Positions 21,948-33,379 of a DNA stretch of 64,000 nt are shown in pieces (position 1 is the stretch's first letter; each line of letters starts with the position of its first letter). Source of the stretch: Adiantum capillus-veneris (taxonomy: Eukaryota > Streptophyta > Polypodiopsida > Polypodiales > Pteridaceae); assembly GCA_014529385.2 (NCBI GenBank), contig CM043962.1:125038470-125102469 (forward strand), written 5' to 3'. The position numbers were made by a program, and so were the translations under genes. The notes beneath the pieces are model-generated. The model was not told the origin of the DNA. It made no database searches and saw only the letters and a program-made list of their open reading frames with translations.

Positions 21948-24655
21948 GAACGTCGAAAGCTGCTATTTATGGTAGTAGTCGTATCTGTTACCTGCAGGTC
22001 TGTCTCAAGTTAGCAAGTTTCAGAATTGAGTTTGGGTTAGTATAGATCAAGTTACCCTAAGGTTAGCATTTCTAAGGTATGTGTATGGCATGTATGAGGA
22101 TGTGCATGCATGGGTATGAGGTGTGTATGCATGGTCATGGGTATTAGGATGTGTATGCATGGTCATGGGTGTGCATGCATGGGCATGTAACCCCATCATG
22201 TATGTCCATGAGTCGTGTGTATAGGTAACCTTGTGCCAAGTGTTGGGTCAAGTATGGGAGTGTGGCATGGAGGCTAAGTATGGACTAGAGAGGTGTATCA
22301 CTTAATTAGGTAAAAGGGGACACCTATAGTGGTTAGTGAGATGCTTGTGACACCTCTACTTCTTCTTTTGGCAAGAGGGGGCGAGCAAGGGAGGTATGGG
22401 CATGCCTTGGCCATCAAGAAACCCCTAGAAGCCTATATAAGGAGCATTCCCACCCAATTTTACACACAATTCCCAAGACAGAGCAAGGAAGTGCTATTGC
22501 CAGATCAATCTTTTGTGAAGCCTCTCTATATCACATAACACACAAAGGAGGTCTTAATTAAGGATAATTCAATTATATTTATATTAATCCTATTGCTCCA
22601 TAGCCTCTTTTCTCTGGAGGATTCCTATGTCGAACTTAATTATGCTAGATGGCTACAACATTAAATAATCTATATTGTCAATGGTTTCCATCCATTGATT
22701 GTATTTGCATTGTTGGGTTAAGGAGCACCTTGCTTCTTGAAGATAGTTAATTTTCCTTTAATTAAGCATGAGTTTATGCATATAATCATCATTGCCAGTT
22801 ATGCATGTTGTGCATAGCTATGTTGTAAAGCTCTTCACCTATGATTCTCTAAGATATGGTGAGACTTTTTGTGCACCCAAATTGAGGATTATTCAAGGAA
22901 TTACATCCTTGATTTTCCCATGAAATTAGGACATGATTATGAGACTTCTTGCATACAAAAAAACATGTACAACTAGGGTATTGTGTTGCATTAGCAAATT
23001 GTGTATGATTTTGTGGAAGTTAATCATCTATTATATTAGGTATTTGCATGGTTATAATCTACCATTGTATGTTACAATGATGCATCTAGCTAGCTAGTAC
23101 ATTAATCTTGATCTCATGTTGCATACGATGGAAGTTTGGTTATGATAATCTTACGATGAGTTTATGAGTAATTAAGGCATATTCATCTCGTTGCATCCTT
23201 GAGTTATTTTGCCTACTTGCAATTGTGAAGGCTTGTCAGTTAATCTAGCATTATGTGTAAGAAGAAGGTTATTCCTTGTCAAGTTTTCTCATTGGTTGTT
23301 GTGGGAATTACGCCTAGTCTCTTGTTTCTCCGGAAGAACTAATCCTAGTAGTGAGATATGGCCCCCAAGAGAACCCGGTTTGGTGGTGCTAATGACCACG
23401 AGGCGGGAACTAGCAACATGGTGAACAACGGTAAAGCACCGATGAGAGAAGAAAATCCGGCCATCTCACGAGGCATCGAGGAGGAAATTCATGAGGTTGG
23501 ATGATTTTAATTTTTGTATTTTACATAAACATTTCATTAAGATAACTTAGGAATGTTAAAATTCTCCAAACTATGTTGGAAATCCAACTGAGACAACGGC
23601 ATTGGTATTTGTTAAAGATTTTATTTAAATTTGAGTTTGAAGTAAATAGGAAAGAATTGCTTTATGGAAAGACTGCTTGGAAGTAGGAAAGAATGGTTGG
23701 TAGGAAAAACTATCTCAAACAAGTTTCATTCATTATTCCAATGTCGATTTAGTCTCAGCCCCCTACTGATCACAGGGCGGTAGCGCGCGAAGTTATCACA
23801 GGAGATAAATCCACGACTTTCTTTCTATGCGGTGGTTATGTCCATGGCTAGCTTTCTATGTGGTGGATACATGATTTTTACCCGGAGAGTTACTTCATGA
23901 ATTGGGTGGAATCATGGACTGGTTGCATGGGCGGCCAGTTGACAACGGGTGGAGTTAACACTCGCTGGAGGTCCTCACAAATGAAGTATTGTTTGTTGAG
24001 TATTTTTCCTAGGAAAGATATGTTTTGGTGCCGATTTGACAATGTTTGAAGGGCTGTCTTAACGAACTTGTGTCGAGGAAATATAAAAAAGGAACCCTAA
24101 CTGTTGAACAACAATGTGTTAGTAATTAGGCCACATAAAGATTCTGTGTGAGTGCGGGGTGGAAAGTGGGGGCTTGGCTCAAGTTTCCAAAGCCTACGAG
24201 ACGGGTGGTCTTGATTAGTGGGGAACTCTCTGTCCTTAACAATAGAGTACGTCATCAGATAGCTCATTACACCAGAGCAAAAGGAACTCGGTGTACGTGT
24301 CTCTGAAAATTATGGGGAAAAAGACACTGAGGTTAGTTCTCCTCCTGGAAGATGAGAATATGACCGATAGTATGAAATCACGCTTCTCTGAAAATTATAG
24401 GGAAAAAGACACTGAGGTTAGTTCTCCTCCTAGAAGATAAGAATATGACCGATAGTATGAAATCACGCTTCCCCTATGGGGTAGAGCTAGACTCCTTTAA
24501 ACTGGTGGCTTGGAATCAACCCACTAAGTCACGAGAGACCATTCACTAGTCTTCTTTTCTTCTTAGCCAATCTTTGTTTGCTTCCGCATAGGATCTAGCG
24601 AGACCATCAAGTGTCCTCCAGTTCCATCACAGTGAGATGGGGAGGGGACCTCACA
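21948..24655 (+). repeat. Element C 5' LTR, second part
   Basis: Continues the LTR after element B (compare 30091 onward). It contains GTATGCATGG-type short repeats near 22075-22200 and the core promoter near 22433. No gene is present; short frames within it are LTR sequence. A tandem duplication of about 83 bp (24302-24468) is absent from the 3' LTR, which has one copy near 44862-44945. Confidence 0.87.
22433..22442 (+). promoter_or_regulatory. TATA box of element C 5' LTR
   Basis: CTATATAAGG precedes a CT/AC-rich stretch and is preserved in the 3' LTR at 30795-30804. Its position within the LTR fits the U3/R boundary. Confidence 0.6.
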
Positions 24656-24747
24656 ACTAGTATGAGCCTAGGATTCGAGCCTAGGTTAGTTTGGAAAAAT
24701 TTCGTATTTTCTGAAAATTTTAAATACAAGAAAAATTGGTTAGCTAA

Positions 24748-25296
24748 TCCAAGGCTTATGTGTGGATATTTCAAAAAGATCCTCTGATTGAATATCGCAA
24801 GTTCCAAGTCTTCAAGCTTATTTATGAGAGTGCTTGTCATTCTCCAAACTATCTTTTTCGATGGAGCGTAATGGAGCTACTGATGAAGGCTCACACTCCT
24901 CATTCTACTCGGATAAATAAAGGCTCGGAGATTGAATGGAGCAATGAAGGCGGGACTTATTACATGAATGCTTGAAAGCTGGGATGTCTTACAACGGATT
25001 TAAAGAAACTACGTTGGGCAGAGGAACTGAGAGTGGTTCAGTTGTACTACTTCTTGGGTACAAATTCAAGTATCACTGTTCCCACTTATCTAGGAGGCAC
25101 GGGGAAACCCCTAAACGAATGGGTATGGGATGAAGTGATGGAGAATATTCCATATCGAAGGATCAGAACTTTTTCTCAGGATACCGCTAAGAATTTGGAT
25201 CTTGTAATTTACTTTCCAATTTCCAATGAGTATAAGAACTATTATACCAATCAGTTAGAAGATTGTAGAAATGTGACTACAAACACCCATCATTAG
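24748..25296 (+). pseudogene. Element C leader ORF, about 180 codons, one stop, unknown function
   Basis: A single frame is open from 24748 to 25296 except for a TGA at 24973-24975. It lies between the 5' LTR and gag. Visible stretches include KFQVFKLIYESACHSPNYLF and SSITVPTYLGGTGKPLNEW, and it ends in an aromatic-rich segment. I see no gag, protease or polymerase motif. The SITVPTYL..GK stretch is faintly reminiscent of VTITPYVL..GK in the leader of G, which is too weak to call homology. No clear ATG at the beginning; the original start may be lost. Confidence 0.5.
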
Positions 25297-25589
25297 TATC
25301 ACCATATTCCAAGTGAGCCAGCTATGCGGATTCTTTAGAGGGCGCAAAAATTAAAAATAAGTTAGGATGAGATACCCTAAGACTCTTTTGTAAGGCTATC
25401 CTTGTAAATATTAACCTTATGAATAAATAACCAAGTCTTTTGAATTGAGTATCTTGATCTTGTGTCTATTCTGAAGTTAAATCTTAGCCATGTGACAAGT
25501 CTTTAAATTTGTCAGTCTACCGATCTTATGAAATCATGTAGGTACCTGCTTCTGCTCTTTATACCGCGGTTCAAGATAAAAAACTTCTT

Positions 25590-26866
25590 CTCAAGCAAAT
25601 GCAATCCCCCAACTTCAAAGGTGAAGAGGTTAATGTGGAACGAGATGCAGAGGTGTGGATCAAAGCCATGGAGGATTATTTTGAACCTGCGGGAAATCAT
25701 CTGCAGAATCAAACTATGCTTGCATGTTCCGACTTACCAGAGATGCCAAAATATGGTGGAAACAACGTTGCCGAGACTTTGAAATTTTTGGATCTTCTCA
25801 GTCATGGGAAGAGAGTAAGACTGCAATGACCGAACGCTATTTACCACCAGCTCATAGGGCCATCAAAATGAACGAGTTTTTCTCACTCAAGCAGCTATCC
25901 TTGACTGTAGAGGGATAATACTCCAAGTTCGTGACTTTGAAAAGATATGCACCCAAGATGACCTTCGAAAAACAAGTGGCCAGGTTCTATCAAGGCCTCA
26001 TTGAACCATTGAACAGTAGATTGGAAGCTCTTAGACCAACAACATTGCAAGATGCTTTGTTAAGAGCCAAGCCGTTAGCTGCGAAAATCATGAAAGTTGC
26101 TCAAGGTAGAAGAAATTACTTAGGAAAGAGGGCCAGAATGAATATTGCTTATCAGGATCATCCTATGGTAGCTACTTCAACCGCTACCAAATTTCCCAAT
26201 GTGCGATGTTATGACTGCCAAGAGTACGGCCATTATAGGAACAAATGTCCCAAAAGGACTCGTGCATCCAGTACAAATGCAGTACCTCTCAATGCCAATG
26301 TAGGAGGTCAACCGAACAATCGTGGAGGACAAGGAAGAGGAGGCAGAGGACGAGGACGTGGTGCAGTTGCTAGGGATAATGTTGCAATTGGACAACCAAG
26401 TGTAGGTGATGAAGCAGATGAAAGGGCAGTGTTGCATGCTGCCATAGATAATCCTGGTGCTCGTCAGCAGTTCGCCGTAATTCAAGCTCCTGGAATGCGC
26501 CAAGGTGATAAAGTTAAATTTCTCATAGAATGTGGAAGTACGCATTCATTTCTATCTCCTAGATGCATAAGAAAGTTAAAGCTAAACTAGTATCTTGCAA
26601 ATAGACAAGTAGTAGAACTACCTAATGGGAAGGAAGAGGTATCTCAACATTTCGCAGGCTTGATAGATTTTGAATTAGGGGGTTATGCTACTTCGGTGCA
26701 GTTCCATACTTTAACTTTAGGAATTTATGATCGAGTTTTAGGAATGGGCTGGTTGAAAAAGAACAAAGCCCATATTCATTGTGCTCAGGAAAACTTTACA
26801 TTCACAGATAACCTTGGGAATGAAGTTCTAGTTCAAGGAAAAAATGGGATACCCAAGGCTCATTGA
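25590..26866 (+). pseudogene. Element C gag and protease, broken
   Basis: Gag core (DAKIWWKQRCRDF, YLPPAHRAIKMNEFFSLKQ, FYQGLIEPLNSRLEALRP) is followed by a CX2CX4HX4C zinc knuckle (CYDCQEYGHYRNKC), an Arg/Gly-rich segment (GGRGRGRGAV) and a protease whose active-site segment reads FLIECGSTHSFLS, with Glu where Asp is expected, then GIYDRVLGMGWL. Frame changes near 25740 and stops at 25916 and 26588 break it. The protease change alone should abolish activity. Confidence 0.85.
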
Positions 26867-26920
26867 GTTAAAGCCAGTAGACTTCTAAAGGGACTTAAGA
26901 AGGGACAAAAGATTTACGTT

Positions 26921-29052
26921 GTGAAGCTTAACAAGGTGGTTCAATCAGATTCAAACTTTCACCCACAATGGTTGAAGGAATATGCGGATGTTTTCCCAGA
27001 AGACTTGACCAATATGCCACTGTATTGTGAAGTAGACCATGGGATAGAAACTATACTAGGATGTGAACCTGTTTCTAAGAGACCGTACAAAATGTCGTTA
27101 CCCTAAGCTATAGAACTTAAAGAATAGCTTAGGCAACTGATTGAGCAAGGTTTCATTAGACCTAGTACTTTTGCTTGGGGTGCACCAATTCTTTTTCAAA
27201 AGAAGAAGGATAGATATTTGCGGCTATGCATAGATTATCGTGGAATTAACCAAGTGACTGTCAAGAACAAGTATCCGATCCCGCGAATTGACAAATTGTT
27301 GGATAGGCTCAATGGATCTAGGATCTTTTCAAAGACTCATCTTCAGTCAGGATATTATCAGATCAGAATCAAAGAATCAAACATACCAAAGACAACTTTT
27401 AATACTAGGTATGGGCATTATTAATTCATAGTTATGTCCCTTGGTCTTACTAATGCACCTGCAAGCTTCAATCGACTAATGCAAGATATCTTTAGACCTT
27501 ACTTGGATGACTTTGTCCTAGTCTTTTTTGATGATATTTTGGTTTACTCTAAATACGAAGCAAAGCATGAAGGACATGTAAGGAAAGTATTGGAAATTCT
27601 ACATCAGCATCAGCTTTATGCTAAAGAAAGCAAGTGTACTTTCTATACTTTCCAAGTTAGTTATCTAGGTTTCATTATATCCGCTATGGAATTTCAGTAG
27701 ATCCCGAGAAGATCAAGGACATAGTGGATTGGAATCAACCTTCTTCTATCAGTGAAGTGAGAGTATTTCTTGGAATTACAGTGTGGTACAGGATTTTTGT
27801 CAAAGATTATGCTCTTATTGAAGCACCTTTGATAGGACTTCTGAAGAAAGGAATGCAAATCGATTGGAAAATAGAGCACAAAGCTCGTTTTGTTGAGTTA
27901 AAGAGATATTAAATGGTGTAGTCTCCTATTCTAAAGCTTCCAGATTTCAGTAAGTATTTTGAAGTTGTGACCGACGCCAGCAGTCTTGTCTTAAGAGGAG
28001 TTCTTACTCAAGAAGGGAGACCACTAGCTTTTACCTCTCGCAAGCTCAAAGACCATGAGAAGAACTATCCGACTCACGATCTAGAACTTCTCGCTATCAT
28101 CCATGCATTGAATCTATGGAGACATTATCTTTTGAGTCACAAATTTCAGCTAGTTATCGACCACAAGAGCTTAAAGTGGATCTTTACGCAACCCAACCTC
28201 AACATGAGACGGAGGAGGTGAATTGAACTTCTTCAAGAGTACTATTTTTAATATCAAGTATCGACCTGGGAAGGACAATGTAGTTGCAGATGGAATCAGT
28301 TGTAAGTCTTTACTCAATGCGTTCTCTATACCCAAAAAAATTATTCTAGAAAGGATCAGAGAAGCTTCTTCAAATGACCCAGAGTATCAGCGACGACTGT
28401 TAACATAGATTCAACAAGGCGAAGGACCTAAAGTAACTTCTAGACCACGGCTAAAGACTATTCTCTTCAAGGGGAATTTCTTTACCTTGGTCAAATACTT
28501 TATATACCTAAGGATCCAGCACTAAAGAAAGAAGTTTTATTTGAGGCTCATGATAGCCCGACTTCTGGACACCCAAGGTATGCAAAAACCTTGAATGTAG
28601 TCATAAGAAGTTATTTTTGGCCAGCAATGAAAGGTGGTGTTCTTCGTTACGTAAAGCAGTGTTTATCTTGTCAACGAATTAGAGCCGAACGAATAAAGCT
28701 TCTCGGGGAACTCAAACCTCTTGATATACCTCAAATGAAATGGGAGTGTATCAGTATGGATTTTGTCACCGGATTACCTTCTGTCGAAGGCTACGATTCT
28801 GTATTTGTGGTTGTTGACATGCTCCCTAAGGTGGATCACTTGATACTTGTCAAGACGACCTACACTGTTTCTGACATCTGTAGGGTTTTCATCAAGGAAA
28901 TCTTTAGACTTCACGGTTTACCAAGAAGAATCATCAGTGATAGAGATGCAAAGTTTACTTATAATTTTTGGACTTCCCTTTTTCAAGCTATTGGAACTCA
29001 GCTATGCTTCAGTATAGTGTATCATCCTCAAACCAACGGGTAGACTGAAAGG
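26921..29052 (+). pseudogene. Element C RT, RNase H and integrase core, broken
   Basis: [54 protein letters not shown] (F-F-D-D). RNase H: VVTDASSLVLRGVL, DLELLAIIHALNLWRHYL, GKDNVVADGISC. Integrase: CLSCQRIRAERIK zinc finger half, ISMDFVTGLP, IISDRDAKFTYNFW, YHPQTNG. In-frame stops or shifts occur near 27104, 27421, 27700, 27910, 28220, 28406 and at 29041, where a TAG precedes TERVNQ. Confidence 0.88.
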
Positions 29053-29793
29053 GTGAACCAAGTAATTGAAGATATTCTTAGAGCTTACTATTCACAAGAG
29101 CCAAGGAAATGGATTCAATATCTTCCTTTAGTAGAATATGCTTATAATTCTTTTGATCATAGAAGCATAGGAATGTCACCATTCAAGGCACTCTATGGAC
29201 AAGAGTGTATAGCTCCAATGAACTTTTGTGATCCAGCTATTAAAGTGAAGGCCTCAAAGAAAATGTTAGAAGACATGGAAGCACAGACTAGAGCAATTCG
29301 CAAGGATATTCAAGCAACTCAGGATAGACAGAAGCATTATGCAGACAAGAAAAGATCTGAAAGAACTTTTAAGTTAGGGGATAAAGTATTTCTCAGGGTT
29401 AGACCCAAGAGGAGTAATCTATCCTTGGGAAAATTCAAGAATCTTAGTCCAAGATACTGTGGACCTTATGAGATTGTAAAGGTTGTAAGTGACCAAGCTT
29501 ACAAGTTGCAGTTACCCTCAAACCTTAAAGTTCATGACTTTTTCCACGTGAGTTTGCTTAAACCCTATATTTCCAATCCCGACCATCTTGTCAATGCAGA
29601 ACAAGTTGTTATTCCTACTCAAGGCGTTCTCGAACTACAACCTGATTACATCATTGAGATACGGGAAAGAAAACTAAGGAATAGGAACATCATGGAACAT
29701 CTAGTCAAGTGGAAGGATTTTCCAGAAGAAGACTCAACGTGGGAAGATCAACTAACACTTCAGAAGGATTACCCAGAGTTACCCTTGAGATGA
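29053..29793 (+). CDS. Element C integrase C-terminus with chromodomain
   Basis: A 246-codon uninterrupted remnant. It opens with the integrase segment after the catalytic Glu (QVIEDILRAY), includes the GPY/F-like region (SPRYCGPYEIVKVV and HVSLLKPY) and ends in a chromodomain (RNRNIMEHLVKWKDFPEEDSTWE). Chromodomains of this class bind histone marks and steer integration; that is family knowledge, and no target is evident here. It is preceded by a TAG, so it is not translated as part of an intact polyprotein. Confidence 0.85.
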   Translation: MNQVIEDILRAYYSQEPRKWIQYLPLVEYAYNSFDHRSIGMSPFKALYGQECIAPMNFCDPAIKVKASKKMLEDMEAQTRAIRKDIQATQDRQKHYADKKRSERTFKLGDKVFLRVRPKRSNLSLGKFKNLSPRYCGPYEIVKVVSDQAYKLQLPSNLKVHDFFHVSLLKPYISNPDHLVNAEQVVIPTQGVLELQPDYIIEIRERKLRNRNIMEHLVKWKDFPEEDSTWEDQLTLQKDYPELPLR

Positions 29794-29824
29794 GGGTATC
29801 TCAATTCTTTCACGTTGGGTAGAA

Positions 29825-31100
29825 TGTAAGGTCTCCACCTACCCTAGAAGAGGGTTACCTCTGTAAAATTATAAATCAAAATTATCAATTGACAAAAGAT
29901 GCTATTTTTAGCAGGTTTTAGTGATCACATATCATTTTTGAGTTGTGACCCTTATAGAACTTTTAATTCTGATCAAATTCAATTTTTGTGAAAATTTTCC
30001 AAAAATAGAAAGTTTTTGACCCTCGGCATGGTCTAGGATCGACCAGCTCGTCAAACTATGCCCCGAACCACGTTTCCTTAAAAAAAGGATCCGAACGTCG
30101 GAAGCTCCTATTTATGGCAGGTAGTCGTATCTGTTACCTGCAGGTCTGTCTTAGTTGCAAGTTTCAGAATTGAATTTGGGTTAGTATAGATCAAGTTAGC
30201 CTAAGGTTAGCATTTCCTAAGGTATGTGTATGGTATGTATGAGGATGTGCGTGCATGGGTATGCATGGTCATGGGTGTGCATGAATGGTCATGGGTATGC
30301 ATGCACATGTTGTTGAGCTGTATATAGTGTCTCTATATATAGCACCCCGGTCCCCTCTATATAAACTCATCTCGTGTAGTCATTGGACACACTTTGGGGT
30401 TCTATTTCTGTGCTCTCTCCTTCTCTCTCAACATGGTATCAAAGCCAGGTTTCGATCCTGGGACCTGTGGGTTATGGGCCCACCACGCTTCCGCTCCGCA
30501 ACTCTGATATAGTGTCTCTATATATAGCTCAACACATGTAACCCCATCATGTATGGCCATGGGTCATGTGTATAGGTAGCCTTGTGCCAAGTGTTGGGTC
30601 AATGTTGGGTCAAGTATGGGAGTGTGGCATGGAAGCTAAGTATGGACTAGAGAGGTGTATCACTTAATTAGGTAAAAGGGAACACCTCTAGTGGTTAGTG
30701 AGAGGCTTGTGACACCTCTACTTCTTCTTTTGGCAAGAGGGGGCGAGCAAGGGAGGTATGGGCATGCCTTGGCCATCAAGCAACCCCCAGAAGCCTATAT
30801 AAGGAGCATTCCCACCCAATTTTACACACAATTCCCAAGACAGAGCAAGGAAATGTTTTTGCCAGATCAATCTTTTGTGAAGCCTTTCTACATCACATAA
30901 CACACAAAGGAAGTCTTAGTTAAGGGTAATTCAATTACATTTATGTTAATCCTATTGCTCCATAGCCTCTTTTCTCTAGAGGATTCCTATGTCGAGCTTA
31001 ATTATGCTTGCTGGCTACACCATTAAATAATCTATTCTCTAATATATGTGGGTATTGTCAATGGTTTCCATCCATTGATTGTATTTTCATTGTTGGGTTA
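29825..31100 (+). repeat. Element C 3' LTR, first part
   Basis: Starts TGTAAGGTC. Carries the TRIM-like insertion (30311-30534) absent from the 5' LTR and the TATA box at 30795-30804. It is interrupted at 31100/31101 by D and resumes at 43257. Confidence 0.88.
30311..30534 (+). mobile_element. TRIM-like mini LTR element, 224 bp
   Basis: Starts TGTTGAGC and ends GCTCAACA, flanked by a perfect CATGT duplication (30306-30310, 30535-30539). A 123-bp left LTR (30311-30433) with its own CTATATAAAC box ends in TCAACA and is followed directly by TGGTATCAAAGCCAGG, a primer site for initiator tRNA-Met. The right LTR is reduced to about 30 bp (ATAGTGTCTCTATATATAGC shared with the left). No coding capacity. 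The corresponding point in the 5' LTR of C (about 22178) is empty. Confidence 0.82.
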
Positions 31101-32171
31101 TGTTAGCGGGTACGCCGCGACGGACGATGGAGCAGAGCAAGAACACAGACCAACAAACTGTCAATCCGAGGACGTAGCTGACCTGACTAGGGCATGGAGG
31201 CAATCTCTGGGTTTAAAACCCTGAGCTAGACACGAACAACACTCTACAGTCACTAATCCTACCACAACACTACCATAAAAGCAAAGAAACAGACAACGCA
31301 TCCTACGAAACACAACAAGCTCGAAACAGTCTCAAATCATATCGAAATGACTCGAAATCGGAGGGTAAGACTCACAAGGACATATCCTATGTGGCCAAAT
31401 ACCTAAACCCTAAAAACCGTAACTGTAAGACCTCTAATCGCTGTCGCGATAGACTCAAAACAGCAATTTCCAAAGTGTCCGGAACTGATCTACAAAGACA
31501 TTCACACGAAGAGCTTCTCGCCCTGATTCTAACGACTACTCGATCATTCAGAACGGATGTCGTTTGAGGTACTTACGACCAAATATAGCTCGTAGTAGGA
31601 AGGCTCGCGATGTGGTCCTCGGCTTGCATTGCTTGCGTCGACGCGGAGAGCTCCTCGATGCTAACACTCTCCTACTCACATATTTGCAATGTGATTAGTG
31701 TGCGCGACGGTGTGTGTGCGTGAAGCTCACTACTGTGTGCTGCAGAACCCACGACTGTATATTATTTGAGATAAAGTAATGTTGTTTTTACAAAGCCTTA
31801 GGTTTTAGCTTATATACCAAGCCTTCAAACCTAATGTCCGGCCAAATGACCTGAATTGTCCCTAGGCTTCTATAGAGCTTAATTACAAGAAACTGAGTTG
31901 GCTTTACTCATGATACAATCATCTGCGGCCAAAATACAAGTGCCGATTTAAAATATGAGGTTCCCGTAAACATTACAAAAGTGGCCGTAATGGCTCAAAA
32001 TAATAATAACGGGATATTCGATGACGCCCATGAACTCGTATCTTCATGTTGCAACATCCATCTTCATCTTTATTACTTCATCACCATCTTCATGTGGAAT
32101 CTTTACAAAATATTTGAGGAATCTTACTGGAATATTTGTGGAAACGTTGTTGAAAGGGCTTCCTTTCAACA
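31101..32171 (-). repeat. 3' LTR of element D
   Basis: 1071 bp. Minus-strand TATA (TATATAAG) at 31809-31816. Contains a degenerate copy of the leader palindrome (GCTGTCGCGATAGA, 31440-31453). Confidence 0.92.
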
Positions 32172-32183
32172 CTCTCCCCCTCC
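32172..32183 (-). other. Polypurine tract of element D
   Basis: On the minus strand GGAGGGGGAGAG abuts the 3' LTR, as expected for plus-strand priming. An identical 12-mer occurs at 32352-32363. Confidence 0.8.
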
Positions 32184-33379
32184 GAATTCTTGTCGTCCTC
32201 GACAAGACCCTATGTCTTTGCTGGCCTTGACGAGTTCTTAATGTCTTGGTGTTGGTTGAAATTGTTGTGGCAGCCTCTTCTGTAGTTGATTGCTTTGCGT
32301 GATGTTAAAGCTGCCTTGAAGTTGTACCTGTAGTGTATCTGAAGCCTAGAACTCTCCCCCTCCAATTGGTTGTTGTATCTTGAATTGCATGAGGTTGTAT
32401 CGACTTGTTGGTGCAACAGTTCGTTGTCATTGTAGCTCTAGTTTGCTTTTCCTGTGGTTGTTATCTAGAAGTCGTACTTGAAGCTTTGTCAAGTTGTTTT
32501 TTGGCCTCTCCCTTTTGACTTGTCAGTAGATTTGCAATTAGCAGTGTGGGGATATCGTGGTTCTTCTTGTTTTTGTTGTTATAAAAAATAAAAGAGTAAA
32601 GTAAAATGTAGCGTATATACAAAATGAAGGTCTTGGATACCTGGATAAGACTAAAGGGAAAAACCCAGTGGGAAAAAAATTCTTTAGTCATAATTAAATG
32701 CGAGGCTATATGTACTTAGGTTCTGATGTTATAGAGTTATGCTGAGTTAAAGTACATATGGCCATATGGCTACTAGTATGGGCTTGATATACATGGATAA
32801 GTGTTAGTAGCTTGAAGTCAGAGTCATTGTTGTTGAGCAAAGGCTTATAAAACCTGTTTCCACTTGGTCATCGTCATTTGTTTGTGTAAGTGCATGGGTG
32901 GAATAAAAAAGAGTGCCTAATACATATGTCCAATGATGGGACATCTATATGCTTGCACAGAGTTATGCATGTTAAACAAGATGCGGTGCGAGAGAAGAGT
33001 ATTGATGGGTTCTTCATGGAGTTAGTGTAGCGAGTAAAACATATAGCATGAGTGCTTCAAAAGCTTTCACTACTCACAAGAAGGGTTTTTGTTGTCGAGG
33101 TTTCTCCACTCTTCCTCACCGTGTCAAGTGCGTAAGTTTTTTTTTTGATGAACTACTCCGCCTTCTCCACCTTATATATTATATGGACTTTGACTCTTAT
33201 GCTCACCTCTTCCCTGCATGAGCGACATGACTTTATGTATGCTCAACTCTCCAGCTTGAGCTTATACCTATTAGCTAGACTCATAGACCACTGAAAAATA
33301 TTAACTTGAAGCTTGGGTCTGACACTTCGCTCATTTAGTGGCTTAGCTGCCCGACTCTAGACTCTTATGCCATGTAAGT
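32184..33379 (-). other. 3' non-coding region of element D
   Basis: About 1.2 kb between the polyprotein stop and the 3' LTR. No supported ORF. It would form a 3' untranslated segment of the D transcript. Confidence 0.6.
32352..32363 (-). other. Second, identical polypurine tract in element D
   Basis: GGAGGGGGAGAG on the minus strand lies exactly 180 bp upstream of the terminal tract. It could be an extra plus-strand primer or a duplication relic. Confidence 0.5.

Noticed and set aside
23209-23424. Short frame in the C LTR, repeated at 43770-43961
   Set aside because: It lies within both LTRs of C with frame differences between copies and no domain; ordinary LTR sequence.
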